Of a DNA stretch of 64,000 nucleotides, positions 44,145 to 51,906 are shown one piece after another; positions within the stretch are counted from its first letter, which is position 1; each line of letters begins with the position of its first letter. The notes beneath the pieces were generated by a model. It was not told the DNA's origin. It was given only the letters and a program-made list of their open reading frames with translations, and ran no database searches. The stretch covers positions 1 through 64,000 of the forward strand of contig CALVDF010000004.1 in assembly GCA_944326245.1 (NCBI GenBank), written 5' to 3'. The position numbers were made by a program, and so were the translations under genes. Origin of the DNA: an uncultured Bacteroidales bacterium (lineage in GTDB: Bacteria > Bacteroidota > Bacteroidia > Bacteroidales > UBA932).

Positions 44145-44178
44145 CAAATATAATAATATTTTGATTTTTCATACCAAA
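44145..44178 (-). promoter_or_regulatory. Promoter of the OmpA/TPR lipoprotein gene
   Basis: On the minus strand, TTTTG/TTTG (44175-44178 core), 22 bases, TATATTTG (44145-44152). It predicts a leader of about 42 bases. Confidence 0.6.
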
Positions 44179-44192
44179 AAATGATAACTTTG
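44159..44192 (+). promoter_or_regulatory. Promoter of the sigma54-activator operon
   Basis: TTTTG (44159-44163), 21 bases, TAACTTTG (44185-44192). The -7 box ends five bases before the ATG at 44198, so the transcript should be leaderless or nearly so. Confidence 0.7.
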
Positions 44193-44197
44193 CAGAT

Positions 44198-45433
44198 ATG
44201 GAACTCAATGAAATAAAAAACCGTTTCGGAATTATCGGCAACGATCCGAAACTGAACAACGCGATCGATACGGCAGTCCAGATCGCCGGAACCAATCTGT
44301 CTGTGCTCATAACCGGGGAGAGCGGTGTGGGCAAGGAAGTGATCCCCAAGATAATCCATGCTTACAGCCCTCGTAAGCACAACAACTATATAGCCATCAA
44401 CTGCGGAGCCATTCCGGAGGGCACCATAGAATCGGAACTGTTCGGACACGAGAAGGGCTCTTTCACAGGAGCCAACGAGGCCCGCAAAGGGTATTTTGAA
44501 GTAGCTGACAAGGGAACCATATTCCTTGACGAGGTGGGAGAGCTTCCGCTCTCAACGCAGGTGCGCCTGCTCAGGGTGCTGGAGTCAGGAGAATTCATAC
44601 GGGTAGGTTCATCCAAGGCCCAGAAGACGGATGTACGTGTGATTGCTGCCTCTAATGTCAATTTCATGCATGCGATCCGGACAGGACGCTTCCGCGAAGA
44701 CCTGTACTACCGTCTCAATGCCGTACCTATTTTTATACCCCCGCTGCGTGAGCGCAAGGGGGATATCCATCTGCTGTTCATGAAATTTGCCCTGGATTTT
44801 GCAGACAAATACAAGATGCCGGCCGTCCGGCTCACCCCCGAGGCAAGAGAGCTGCTGGAGTCTTACCGCTGGCCAGGCAACATCCGTCAGCTGAAGAATG
44901 TGGCTGAACAGATATCCGTTCTGGAAAGCAACCGCCTGATCACACCTGAGGCTCTGGTGCGCTATCTGCCGGCCGATGATCCCAACCAGCTGCCGGTGAG
45001 GGGATGCGACAGCGGTACGGCAGGAAATATCCAGGACCGTGACATTATATTCAAGATGCTGTTCCAGCTCCGGGAGGAAATGGACGAACTCAAGAACATT
45101 GTGGCCGGCGGCAGAATAGTGGAAACGTCTCCATCTGTCAAAACGGCAGAAAACAGACCGGTGCATGCCCTCCCGGTGAAGTTGTCGGATGTGCCTGAGT
45201 TCCCGCACAAACTGTCGCACGATTACTCCATAACGGTGCCTGCGGCAGACGTAGTGGAACAGGTGCATGAGAACAACGACGCGCCCAGGACTATCCAGGA
45301 TGTCAATGACGACATGATACGCAGGGCACTGGAAAAGCATGAGGGACGCAGAAAGGCGGCAGCTGCGGAACTCGGAATCTCGGAAAGAACTTTGTACAGG
45401 AAAATCAAGGAATTGAAAATAAACGACAAATGA
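44198..45433 (+). CDS. Sigma54-dependent transcriptional activator without receiver domain
   Basis: A 411-residue AAA+ activator starting almost directly with the central domain: Walker A GESGVGKE, loop ELFGHEKGSFTGA (the sigma54-contacting GAFTGA motif with Ser for Ala), Walker B GTIFLDEVGEL, and RxxxREDLYYRLN. A variable linker (about 265-370) leads to a Fis-type HTH (GRRKAAAAELGISERTLYRK). No phosphorylation or ligand-sensing domain precedes the ATPase, so control must come through expression or a partner. It overlaps lptE by four bases, the conserved Bacteroidales order being activator-lptE-hypothetical-secG. Confidence 0.93.
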   Translation: MELNEIKNRFGIIGNDPKLNNAIDTAVQIAGTNLSVLITGESGVGKEVIPKIIHAYSPRKHNNYIAINCGAIPEGTIESELFGHEKGSFTGANEARKGYFEVADKGTIFLDEVGELPLSTQVRLLRVLESGEFIRVGSSKAQKTDVRVIAASNVNFMHAIRTGRFREDLYYRLNAVPIFIPPLRERKGDIHLLFMKFALDFADKYKMPAVRLTPEARELLESYRWPGNIRQLKNVAEQISVLESNRLITPEALVRYLPADDPNQLPVRGCDSGTAGNIQDRDIIFKMLFQLREEMDELKNIVAGGRIVETSPSVKTAENRPVHALPVKLSDVPEFPHKLSHDYSITVPAADVVEQVHENNDAPRTIQDVNDDMIRRALEKHEGRRKAAAAELGISERTLYRKIKELKINDK

Positions 45434-45942
45434 ATATCATGAGAATAATGGCGGCTACAGTGCTGACGGTGGCCGTAATGGCGGTTTCGGGCTGTGGAAT
45501 ATATTCCTTTTCGGGAACATCCATACAGCCGGACGTAAAGACTATAGCGGTGGAGTATTTTCAGAACAATGCGATGAAAGTCAATCCTACGCTGGCGGCC
45601 AATCTGTCGGATGCGCTTATCGATCAGTACCGCAGACTGACAAGTCTGGACATACTGCCGGAAAACGGAGATCTGAATGTCTCAGGTGAGATTACCGGCT
45701 ATGATACGCGCCCTATAGCCGTGACTGCTGACGAGGTGGCTTCCCAGAACCGCCTTACCGTGACTGTCAAGGTGTACTTCACCAACAGGCTGCATCCTGA
45801 AGAGGATTTCGAAAAATCGTTCTCCGCATATGCGGATTATGATTCGAACCAGCTTCTGGATGCCGTTGAGTCCACCCTGTGTGACGAGATCATAGATATT
45901 CTGGTAGAAGATATTTTCAATGCCACTGTGGCCAATTGGTAG
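45430..45942 (+). CDS. lptE: LptE-like lipoprotein (LPS assembly)
   Basis: A 170-residue lipoprotein with lipobox VSGC at about residue 22 and the LptE fold start YSFSGTSIQPDVKTIAVEYF, then LSDALIDQYRRLTSLDIL. LptE plugs the LptD barrel that inserts lipopolysaccharide into the outer membrane. Its ATG overlaps the TGA of the sigma54 activator gene, so translation is coupled. The downstream hypothetical gene begins four bases after its stop. Confidence 0.85.
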   Translation: MNIMRIMAATVLTVAVMAVSGCGIYSFSGTSIQPDVKTIAVEYFQNNAMKVNPTLAANLSDALIDQYRRLTSLDILPENGDLNVSGEITGYDTRPIAVTADEVASQNRLTVTVKVYFTNRLHPEEDFEKSFSAYADYDSNQLLDAVESTLCDEIIDILVEDIFNATVANW

Positions 45943-45946
45943 GATT

Positions 45947-46588
45947 ATGGAAGCTTACAGCCTTAAAGGATATCAGATTGCAGACCTGGAAAAACTGCTG
46001 GAAACCTGCCCATGGTTTCCCATTGCACGCAAAGAACTGTTTCTGAAGATGTCGGCCATGGGAGAAGAGTACAGAAAGGAGGCTCTGCGCCGGACAGTCC
46101 TGTACCTGTACCCAGACTACAGTGTCTTCAGGGAAGGATATGTCCTTTCGTGTGCGGCATCGGCCGGAGAACCGGAACCGGACGAAGAACAGGTATATGA
46201 GCTGGATTTTACTGAAAGTTCGCACGTTCCCGTACCGGCTGCCGATCCTGTAGAAGTGGAGGACGAGGTAGGGGCGCCGGAAGCATACCAGGTCGGACCG
46301 CACCGGGAAATATATGTGGTAGGTGGGGACTATTTTATGCCGGAGGAACTCAAAAATGTTCAGAATCAGGACCTTTCGTCCTTGACCGTGAGTCACGACA
46401 CTACTTCTTCAGGAGACGGTTCTGAATTTACTGACGAGGCATACTATACCGAGACACTGGCGAGGATATATGCCGAACAGGAGTTATATGACAGGGCAAA
46501 TGAGGTTTATGAGAAACTTATTTTGCTATATCCGGAAAAAAGTGCTTACTTTGCAGCCCTTAAAAACGATATAAAGAAACATTTGTAA
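45947..46588 (+). CDS. Conserved hypothetical protein with C-terminal TPR-like motif
   Basis: A 213-residue protein starting MEAYSLKGYQIADLEKLLE. It has an N-terminal helical part, an acidic middle region (about 65-130) and a final tetratricopeptide-like pair (YYTETLARIYAEQELYDRAN, then EVYEKLILLYPEKSAYFAAL). No signal peptide. Proteins like this sit between lptE and secG in many Bacteroidales, but I know no function. The ATG at 45947 follows the lptE stop by four bases. Confidence 0.75.
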   Translation: MEAYSLKGYQIADLEKLLETCPWFPIARKELFLKMSAMGEEYRKEALRRTVLYLYPDYSVFREGYVLSCAASAGEPEPDEEQVYELDFTESSHVPVPAADPVEVEDEVGAPEAYQVGPHREIYVVGGDYFMPEELKNVQNQDLSSLTVSHDTTSSGDGSEFTDEAYYTETLARIYAEQELYDRANEVYEKLILLYPEKSAYFAALKNDIKKHL

Positions 46589-46592
46589 AGTT

Positions 46593-46958
46593 ATGTTCAT
46601 AGCTATTTTGATTTTGATAATTATCGCGAGCCTCCTGCTCACCTTCGTTGTGCTGATCCAGAACTCCAAGGGAGGCGGGCTTGCCGCCAATTTTGCAGCC
46701 GGCAACCAGACATTCGGCGTGCGTCAGACAGCGGACTTCCTCGAGAAGGCTACCTGGACACTTGCCATCATAATACTTGCCCTCTGTATTCTGGCAACGG
46801 CATTCACTCCTTCGAGGAAGCAGGCTGACAATGCAGTGCTCCAGCGTCTCGAGCAGACCGGAACCAATACCGGTACTCCTGAGTTCCCCACCACTCTTCC
46901 CGGTGGCGAGGCAGCTCCCGTTGAGCCTGCAGATCCGGTATCCGCTCCCGCAGAGTAG
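46593..46958 (+). CDS. secG: Preprotein translocase subunit SecG
   Basis: A 121-residue inner-membrane protein with two membrane segments (about 1-20, LILIIIASLLLTFVVLIQ, and about 52-73) separated by the conserved NSKGGGLAANF loop, as in SecG. The C-terminal 40 residues are a Pro/Glu-rich extension (TTLPGGEAAPVEPADPV) usual in Bacteroidetes. It is last in the activator-lptE operon, four bases after the preceding gene, and is followed by a strong terminator. Confidence 0.92.
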   Translation: MFIAILILIIIASLLLTFVVLIQNSKGGGLAANFAAGNQTFGVRQTADFLEKATWTLAIIILALCILATAFTPSRKQADNAVLQRLEQTGTNTGTPEFPTTLPGGEAAPVEPADPVSAPAE

Positions 46959-46987
46959 TCAGTCCACTGAGACCCGCATAAAAAGTC

Positions 46988-47033
46988 AAGGGTAACCCTG
47001 AAGTCAATGACTTCAAAGGGTTACCCTTTTTTT
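46988..47033 (+). terminator. Rho-independent terminator after secG
   Basis: A long stem AAGGGTAACCC with TGAAGT pairs with ACTTCA and GGGTTACCCTT around a five-base loop, followed by seven T. The A-rich left side could also serve the convergent PspC operon. Confidence 0.85.
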
Positions 47034-47047
47034 GTGAATACTGTGCT

Positions 47048-48571
47048 TTACCGGAAGTCGTCGATTATCTTCAGGAACCGGCTTGAGCAATAGTCGAAAT
47101 GGCTGTCGAACTCGTGGTGTACCGGCTCACGCACTATGACACGGGTACCTGGATTCAGGTACAGGGTGATTTCACGCTGAATGTCCGAAACAGTGACATC
47201 TCTGGAAAAAATGACGGGATCGATGCTGAGTGTGCCGGTCCGAGGGTCGAATGTCCAGAAGTCGCGGGTTTTCCTGTCATTCATTTGGGACAGCGTGACA
47301 CCTTCCGTAACATATCGTCTGGCTGTGACCAGACGGGATGACGAGTCACGGGAAGAAAGGACATTAAGCTCTGGATAGACGACCAGACATGGTTCCGGTC
47401 CGTTCTTGCCCATGTATAGAAGGTCGTAGCTGTTGCGGTCCGCGTCTATCAGGACGTCCGCATCTTTCCAGGCCGATGATCCTGAAAACTCTATGAAGAG
47501 TGTGTCACGTGCCGGCAATGCCGATTCCCGGAATGTGGTGTCTATGTTCCGTATGGCGGAAAAGCTTCCTAATGAGATGCCTGTGAGTCCAAGTACGGAA
47601 AGGGTCCATACTATGAAAATGATCATGCCGGGTCTCCATCTCGGTGACCGGAGACGGAAAAGCAGCATCGTACCGCCATAAAGCATGCCGATGAACGGCA
47701 GTACTGCCGCGATGCAGGCCAGGACCGAAACAGTAACCGATACCCATGCCGGTGTGTCTGTGAGCGCGGAGATGAGCCAGGCGAGGCCGAAAGAGTGTAT
47801 GCCGTCCCATATTCCTATCCCGAAGGCGGTAAGCAGAAGGGAAACGCAGCCTGCCATGCCTGTGAGAAAGAGAATGGCTCCGACAAATATGGCCATACAC
47901 CTTCCAAGAGCCTTCCAGAGACCGCCGGCATTGCGTGCCCCGTCGCGGATGCCGTCACCGACCTTGTTGCCGATGCTTCGTGCCTCCCTTTCCATGGTTC
48001 TCTGCAGGTTTTTTATGGAAACTGACCTGCCTTTCATGTTGTAGCGCTGTTCTACCGTACGTGCCTCAGGCATCGCTATCCAAAGTACAAGATAAGCAAA
48101 TATGCCCAGTACCGACATGCTCCATCCCCAGTCGCCTTCAAAAATGCGCAGCCAGAAGAAAAACAGGACCCATGCTGCGAATATGATCCTGAAGACGAGC
48201 GGATCCACCGAAAAATAGGCTCCCAATCCGCCGCATACCCCGCCTGCTATCTTGTCGTCGGGATTGCGGTAGAGCCTTTTCTTGCCGCGGTACGGGTACT
48301 GTTCTTCAGGGTTTCCGTCGAAATCCTCAGGAAGCCCGAGAATCCCTATTATCTCCTGTACCGTCTCTTCCGGTATGACCTTTTCCTTGTACCCCCGTTC
48401 GATGAGGAGTTCGGAGATGCGCGACTCTATTTCAGAGAGTATTTCCGAGCAGTTTGCACTTCCGCTGTAGTGCCGCTGCAGTCTGTCCAGATAATCCTGC
48501 ATCAGTCCATACGCCCGATGTTCCAGCGTGAAGGCGATATTTCCTATGCTGACTTTTATAACTTTTTCCAT
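47048..48571 (-). CDS. PspC-domain membrane protein, long form
   Basis: A 507-residue protein. The N-terminal 90 residues are a cytoplasmic helical domain (VIKVSIGNIAFTLEHRAYGL) shared with the shorter PspC protein encoded two genes upstream. A PspC domain follows (about 95-165, KIAGGVCGGLGAYFSVDPLV), then further membrane segments to about 340 and a C-terminal periplasmic beta-rich domain. PspC proteins sense or respond to envelope stress. It is the last gene of a PspC-PadR-PspC operon. Confidence 0.85.
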   Translation of the reverse strand: MEKVIKVSIGNIAFTLEHRAYGLMQDYLDRLQRHYSGSANCSEILSEIESRISELLIERGYKEKVIPEETVQEIIGILGLPEDFDGNPEEQYPYRGKKRLYRNPDDKIAGGVCGGLGAYFSVDPLVFRIIFAAWVLFFFWLRIFEGDWGWSMSVLGIFAYLVLWIAMPEARTVEQRYNMKGRSVSIKNLQRTMEREARSIGNKVGDGIRDGARNAGGLWKALGRCMAIFVGAILFLTGMAGCVSLLLTAFGIGIWDGIHSFGLAWLISALTDTPAWVSVTVSVLACIAAVLPFIGMLYGGTMLLFRLRSPRWRPGMIIFIVWTLSVLGLTGISLGSFSAIRNIDTTFRESALPARDTLFIEFSGSSAWKDADVLIDADRNSYDLLYMGKNGPEPCLVVYPELNVLSSRDSSSRLVTARRYVTEGVTLSQMNDRKTRDFWTFDPRTGTLSIDPVIFSRDVTVSDIQREITLYLNPGTRVIVREPVHHEFDSHFDYCSSRFLKIIDDFR

Positions 48572-48599
48572 GCCAATGTTTTTAGATGATATGAAAAAT

Positions 48600-48938
48600 C
48601 TATTTGTCTCTCAGCAGGCGGATAGTCTCCACTATCTCCTGCCAGGCTGAATCCATCTCTTCCAGGGCCCGCCGTCCCTTGTCCGTGATCTGGTAATATT
48701 TGCGTGGAGGCCCCTGCGGAGACTCTTCCCAGCGGTAAGTGAGCAGTCCCTGGTTCTTCTGCCGGATGAGCAGAGGGTAGATGGTCCCTTCCACCACTAT
48801 CATCCTGGCATCCTTAAGCTCTGAAAGGATGGACGAGGCGTAGGAGTCTTTCTTGCTGAGTATGCTCAGGATGCAGTACTCGAGGACTCCGCGCCGCATC
48901 TGTGTCTTTACGTTTTCTACATTGTTCATTATGTCCAT
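48600..48938 (-). CDS. PadR-family transcriptional regulator
   Basis: A 112-residue winged-helix regulator: MRRGVLEYCILSILSKKDSYASSILSEL is the PadR recognition domain start, with VVEGTIYPLLIRQKNQGLLTY and WEESPQGPPRKYYQITDKGR completing it. It is the short PadR_s1 form without a C-terminal dimerisation extension. Being sandwiched between two PspC-domain genes, it probably autoregulates this operon in response to envelope stress or drugs. Confidence 0.92.
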   Translation of the reverse strand: MDIMNNVENVKTQMRRGVLEYCILSILSKKDSYASSILSELKDARMIVVEGTIYPLLIRQKNQGLLTYRWEESPQGPPRKYYQITDKGRRALEEMDSAWQEIVETIRLLRDK

Positions 48939-48949
48939 AACTGTTCCTC

Positions 48950-49549
48950 CTAACTGTTTTCAGAGTTGTGAAATCTGCGGATATTCTCGGCGGTGACAGG
49001 AAGACCGCGCATGCGGCACTTGTCGGCACTTGTGACAGCCGGGGGTACTGCAATCCACAGTATGATGTACAGCCATCCGCCGAATGAACCGAAAATGAAG
49101 AGTACGACGAAGAGAATCCGGACTACCAGCACGTCGATGTCGAAATAGCAGGCCAGGCCTGATGCGACACCTCCGATTACATTGTGGTCCTTGTCGCGGT
49201 AGAGCTTGCGGACGGCACGTCCGTCGCGGCCCTGATGCCAGTAGTCACCCGACTGGTCGCCTGAGCAGGAACTTCCGCAGTCACCCGGTATGTCAGAGCC
49301 GTCCGGCATGCCGAGCTGCGATATGACCCGTTCCACAAGGGTAATGTCGACTACTTCCTGGCGGGAGGAAAGCGATTCGGTGAAAATCTCTGCGATACGC
49401 ATTTCCAGATCGTCCATGACTTCCTTGGTCTGGTATCCCATGGCCGTTTTGCTGCGGAATGCGTTGAGATAGGAGTTGAGACGTTCGAAGGCGTCTTCGT
49501 CTATGACGAAGCTGCGGCCTCCGATACCTACATTGAGAACTTGTTTCAT
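48950..49549 (-). CDS. PspC-domain membrane protein, short form
   Basis: A 199-residue protein with the same plan as the first half of the long PspC protein: an N-terminal domain with VLNVGIGGRSFVIDEDAFER and a MAMxxxQLGMPDGSD-like segment, then a PspC domain (about 115-180, NVIGGVASGLACYFDIDVLV, then FVVLFIFGSFGGWLYIILWI) and a short tail. First gene of the PspC-PadR-PspC operon; PadR follows after 11 bases. Confidence 0.85.
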   Translation of the reverse strand: MKQVLNVGIGGRSFVIDEDAFERLNSYLNAFRSKTAMGYQTKEVMDDLEMRIAEIFTESLSSRQEVVDITLVERVISQLGMPDGSDIPGDCGSSCSGDQSGDYWHQGRDGRAVRKLYRDKDHNVIGGVASGLACYFDIDVLVVRILFVVLFIFGSFGGWLYIILWIAVPPAVTSADKCRMRGLPVTAENIRRFHNSENS

Positions 49550-49586
49550 AGCTTTACTATTGTGTTGTTTGAATTATTCTACGGTG

Positions 49587-49594
49587 CAAATATA
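49587..49594 (-). promoter_or_regulatory. -7 box of the PspC-PadR operon
   Basis: Reads TATATTTG on the minus strand followed by CACC, 37 bases before the ATG at 49549. The leader holds the likely PadR operator region. No -33 TTG at normal spacing, which fits a repressor-controlled or weak promoter. Confidence 0.5.
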
Positions 49595-49677
49595 TATAAT
49601 AATTTTATTACCTTGTATCACAAAGTATACAAAATCTGAAAAACCTTGCTCCGCAATGTATGCGGGGTGGAAGAGTA

Positions 49678-50355
49678 TCAGTTCTGTAAACGGTTGAACA
49701 TTATGCCGATGTATAGGCGCGGACCGCCGGGAAAGTCGCTTTGTGTTCCTGTTGCGTTCAATATCCAGTCTGCCTTGAACATCAGGCTGAGCTTGGGGGT
49801 CAGACTTATTTCGACGCCTGCAAAAGGGGCTACTGCCATGAAGGCGTATTTCCGGAAAGCCATGTGGGGTTCGGAGATGAAGTCGGAGGAGCTGCCGTCG
49901 GCCATTATGTGATTCTTGACGGCTCCGCCTCCGACAGTGACTCCCGCGTAGGGATGTACTCTGCCTCGGGTACGGTGTATGTAGTCTATGATGAGGCCGC
50001 CCCACCCGGTGTGGGCATAGGATGGTGAAGGGCTGTATGAGACGTTGGTGCTGTGACCTTCCGATCCGATACGGATCATGTCGGTAGCAGTGCCGAAGGC
50101 AAATTTGACCTGCCCTCCTATGCCGAAAGCCGCACCTTTGATCTGCATCGCACCCACGGTTTCCCCCGCCGGACCGGCAACTGTGAATTCTCCGCTGCGG
50201 ATATAGCCTGTATGCAGCATCATGCCTCCGACATATCCACGGAAACGGAATTCCTGCTTCCTGTCAGACCCTGAGGCTCTGTCGCGAGCCGACAAGTCCG
50301 GGCAGGAAAGTATCATGGTGGCAGCCAGTAGGGCTACAGTAGTGAGCAGTCTCAT
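49678..50355 (-). CDS. Outer-membrane beta-barrel protein, unknown function
   Basis: A protein of about 225 residues from the ATG at 50355, with a signal peptide (MRLLTTVALLAATMILSC, cleaved near SARD). The mature part has alternating strands (FRFRGYVGGMMLHTGYIRSG, GWGGLIIDYIHRTRGR, PYAGVTVGGGAVKNH) as in OmpW/OprF-size porin-like barrels. I do not recognise a named family. The upstream TTG at 50367 is rejected in favour of the ATG that starts a normal signal peptide. Confidence 0.6.
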   Translation of the reverse strand: MRLLTTVALLAATMILSCPDLSARDRASGSDRKQEFRFRGYVGGMMLHTGYIRSGEFTVAGPAGETVGAMQIKGAAFGIGGQVKFAFGTATDMIRIGSEGHSTNVSYSPSPSYAHTGWGGLIIDYIHRTRGRVHPYAGVTVGGGAVKNHIMADGSSSDFISEPHMAFRKYAFMAVAPFAGVEISLTPKLSLMFKADWILNATGTQSDFPGGPRLYIGIMFNRLQN

Positions 50356-50374
50356 ATCGGTTGACAATTTGGTG

Positions 50375-50391
50375 CGAAGATAGCAAATTTA
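50375..50391 (-). promoter_or_regulatory. Two overlapping candidate -7 boxes for the beta-barrel gene
   Basis: On the minus strand, TAAATTTG (50384-50391) and TATCTTCG (50375-50382, one mismatch). A TTG 18 bases upstream of the second favours it. Both lie at the very end of the LuxR-type gene. Confidence 0.4.
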
Positions 50392-50392
50392 C

Positions 50393-50998
50393 CTATTCTG
50401 CAACAGACGGGTCTATCAGGTTGTTGAGAAGGGCATATACAGTGAGGCCGGCTACCGTTTTGATCCCTGTCTTGCGGGTGATGTTCTTGCGGTGTGTGAT
50501 GACTGTATGTATGGATATGTGGAATCGGTCTGCGATTTCCTTGTTGAGCATGCCTCTGGCCACGCAGACTAGGATCTCCTTCTCGCGGGACGAGAGCTCT
50601 TCCCGACTGTCATCGCGGTCCTTGCCCGCAGTACGTGAAAGGGCGGACCTGAGTCTGCTTACGACTGTTGCAGGGGGGTCGTAGATGCCGATGGTATCGT
50701 CATAGCCTTTTACAGCCCCGTCATCGTGCAGCACAGTCGGGACTGCTACGACAGCAGCATCGGTAATGTCGGATATCCGGTTGCGCCCGACAGAGCGGGA
50801 GGCATACCCGAAAATGACTGGGTCCGCTATGACAATGTCCGCCATACTGTCCCGGACAACAGGCTCGTTCTCCCGCGACAGGTCCGTAAGAGCCGCAACG
50901 ACAGCAAATCCCCCATGTTCCTCCAGGATGCTGGCGAGTCCCCTGGCTATGATTCTGGAGGGGGTTATGATCAAGACTTTTTTCTTCGTTACTGACAT
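50393..50998 (-). CDS. LuxR-family regulator with degenerate receiver domain
   Basis: A 201-residue protein with an N-terminal receiver-like domain (about 5-125) and a LuxR helix-turn-helix (about 135-200, LSSREKEILVCVARGMLNKE, then IADRFHISIHTVITHRKN). The receiver keeps an Asp at the phosphorylation site (Asp59, VIADP) but lacks the N-terminal acidic pair: the first strand reads VLIITPSR. It may therefore be phosphorylation-independent. It overlaps the hemerythrin gene by ten bases. The same pair is, as far as I know, common in Bacteroidales. Confidence 0.85.
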   Translation of the reverse strand: MSVTKKKVLIITPSRIIARGLASILEEHGGFAVVAALTDLSRENEPVVRDSMADIVIADPVIFGYASRSVGRNRISDITDAAVVAVPTVLHDDGAVKGYDDTIGIYDPPATVVSRLRSALSRTAGKDRDDSREELSSREKEILVCVARGMLNKEIADRFHISIHTVITHRKNITRKTGIKTVAGLTVYALLNNLIDPSVAE

Positions 50999-51666
50999 TT
51001 CTCTTCCATTCTGTTTACCATAGGTATGAGGATCGAATTCTCGATAAGGGTATGCTTCTCCAGATCAGCTTCCAGTGCACAGAGTCTCGAGAGTGCACGA
51101 ATTGCCAGGACAGTATCGCACACCGGCGGCAGGTATTTCATGACAATGTTTCTCAGGTCGTTGAGTTTCTCGTCTATGCTGTTGTGGTTTTCCTCGAATG
51201 TCCCTATACTGTATCCGTCGACCTTCCGTCCTTCTGCCACAGACCTGACATAAGGGAAAACCGTGTTCTCCTCGTAGGCAAAATGGTTTTCCACTTCTTC
51301 CCTGTAGCCGTCGAAGAAGTGCATTATGACTTCCCTCTGCATGGGGGGGCATGGGGCGAGAAGCTCCTTGAAGAGTCCGTCAATGTCCTTGAACTCATGT
51401 TCCAGATAGTAGGAATGCGATGCATGCAGATATCTGACAAGGTCGATGGCAGAGGCGGCAGTCATCATCTCTACACTGGGCACATAGCCGTCAGTGGCGT
51501 AGACGTTGGCGACAAGCAGGAACGTGTCGCAGTTGACTCCGCTCTCTCGGCAGGTCTCTTCCACTGTTTTCTCCCCGAATCCCAGTTTCATGCCCAGGCG
51601 GTAGATGACGGTCAGAAGTCTATAGTCGGTGCCGACGAGGTCGGCCATTTTCATGTTCTTTCTCAT
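50989..51666 (-). CDS. Hemerythrin-domain protein (YtfE/RIC-like)
   Basis: A protein of about 225 residues from the ATG at 51666. The N-terminal ScdA/DUF542-like part (about 1-60) includes EETCRESGVNCDTFL. The hemerythrin four-helix bundle carries di-iron ligands in RYLHASHSYYLEHEF, EVENHFAYEENTVFPYV and EENHNSIDEKL. RIC-type proteins repair Fe-S clusters after nitric-oxide or peroxide damage. The gene is cotranscribed with the LuxR-type regulator and lies downstream of feoAB, on the same strand, after a 240-base region. Confidence 0.85.
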   Translation of the reverse strand: MRKNMKMADLVGTDYRLLTVIYRLGMKLGFGEKTVEETCRESGVNCDTFLLVANVYATDGYVPSVEMMTAASAIDLVRYLHASHSYYLEHEFKDIDGLFKELLAPCPPMQREVIMHFFDGYREEVENHFAYEENTVFPYVRSVAEGRKVDGYSIGTFEENHNSIDEKLNDLRNIVMKYLPPVCDTVLAIRALSRLCALEADLEKHTLIENSILIPMVNRMEEKCQ

Positions 51667-51682
51667 TGTCCGGTATTTTCCA

Positions 51683-51690
51683 CAAATATA
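51683..51690 (-). promoter_or_regulatory. -7 box of the hemerythrin gene (proximal promoter)
   Basis: Reads TATATTTG on the minus strand, 16 bases before the ATG at 51666. Confidence 0.5.
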
Positions 51691-51699
51691 AGTATTCAT

Positions 51700-51810
51700 C
51701 CGGAAAAGACAGACACCCGGGCCTGACACAGGTGCGGGTGTCCGTGACTTTCCAAACTTATGAGTAATTAAGCAAAGATTGAAATAACAACACTACATTA
51801 TGGATATAAC
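51700..51810 (-). ncRNA. Candidate leader RNA or attenuator upstream of the hemerythrin gene
   Basis: A consensus minus-strand promoter at 51816-51846 would start a transcript near 51810, with no ORF for about 140 bases. Within it GACACCCG (51712-51719) and CGGGTGTC (51735-51742) form a perfect eight-base stem, extended by GGAAA/TTTCC flanks, followed on the minus strand by TGTCTTTTCC. That fits a weak terminator or attenuator ahead of the hemerythrin gene, or the end of a small RNA of about 100 bases. Confidence 0.4.
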
Positions 51811-51815
51811 GGGTG

Positions 51816-51846
51816 CAAAGGTAGGGTCATTCCTCATTCCTGACAA
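51816..51846 (-). promoter_or_regulatory. Distal promoter upstream of the hemerythrin gene
   Basis: On the minus strand, TTG (51844-51846), 20 bases, TACCTTTG (51816-51823). It matches the consensus and lies between the end of feoAB and the proximal promoter. Confidence 0.6.
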
Positions 51847-51906
51847 TCCTCATTAGTGGTGATATTGAGACCGTATCATCCCCTGCGGCAGGTATTTGGC
51901 AGAGTG

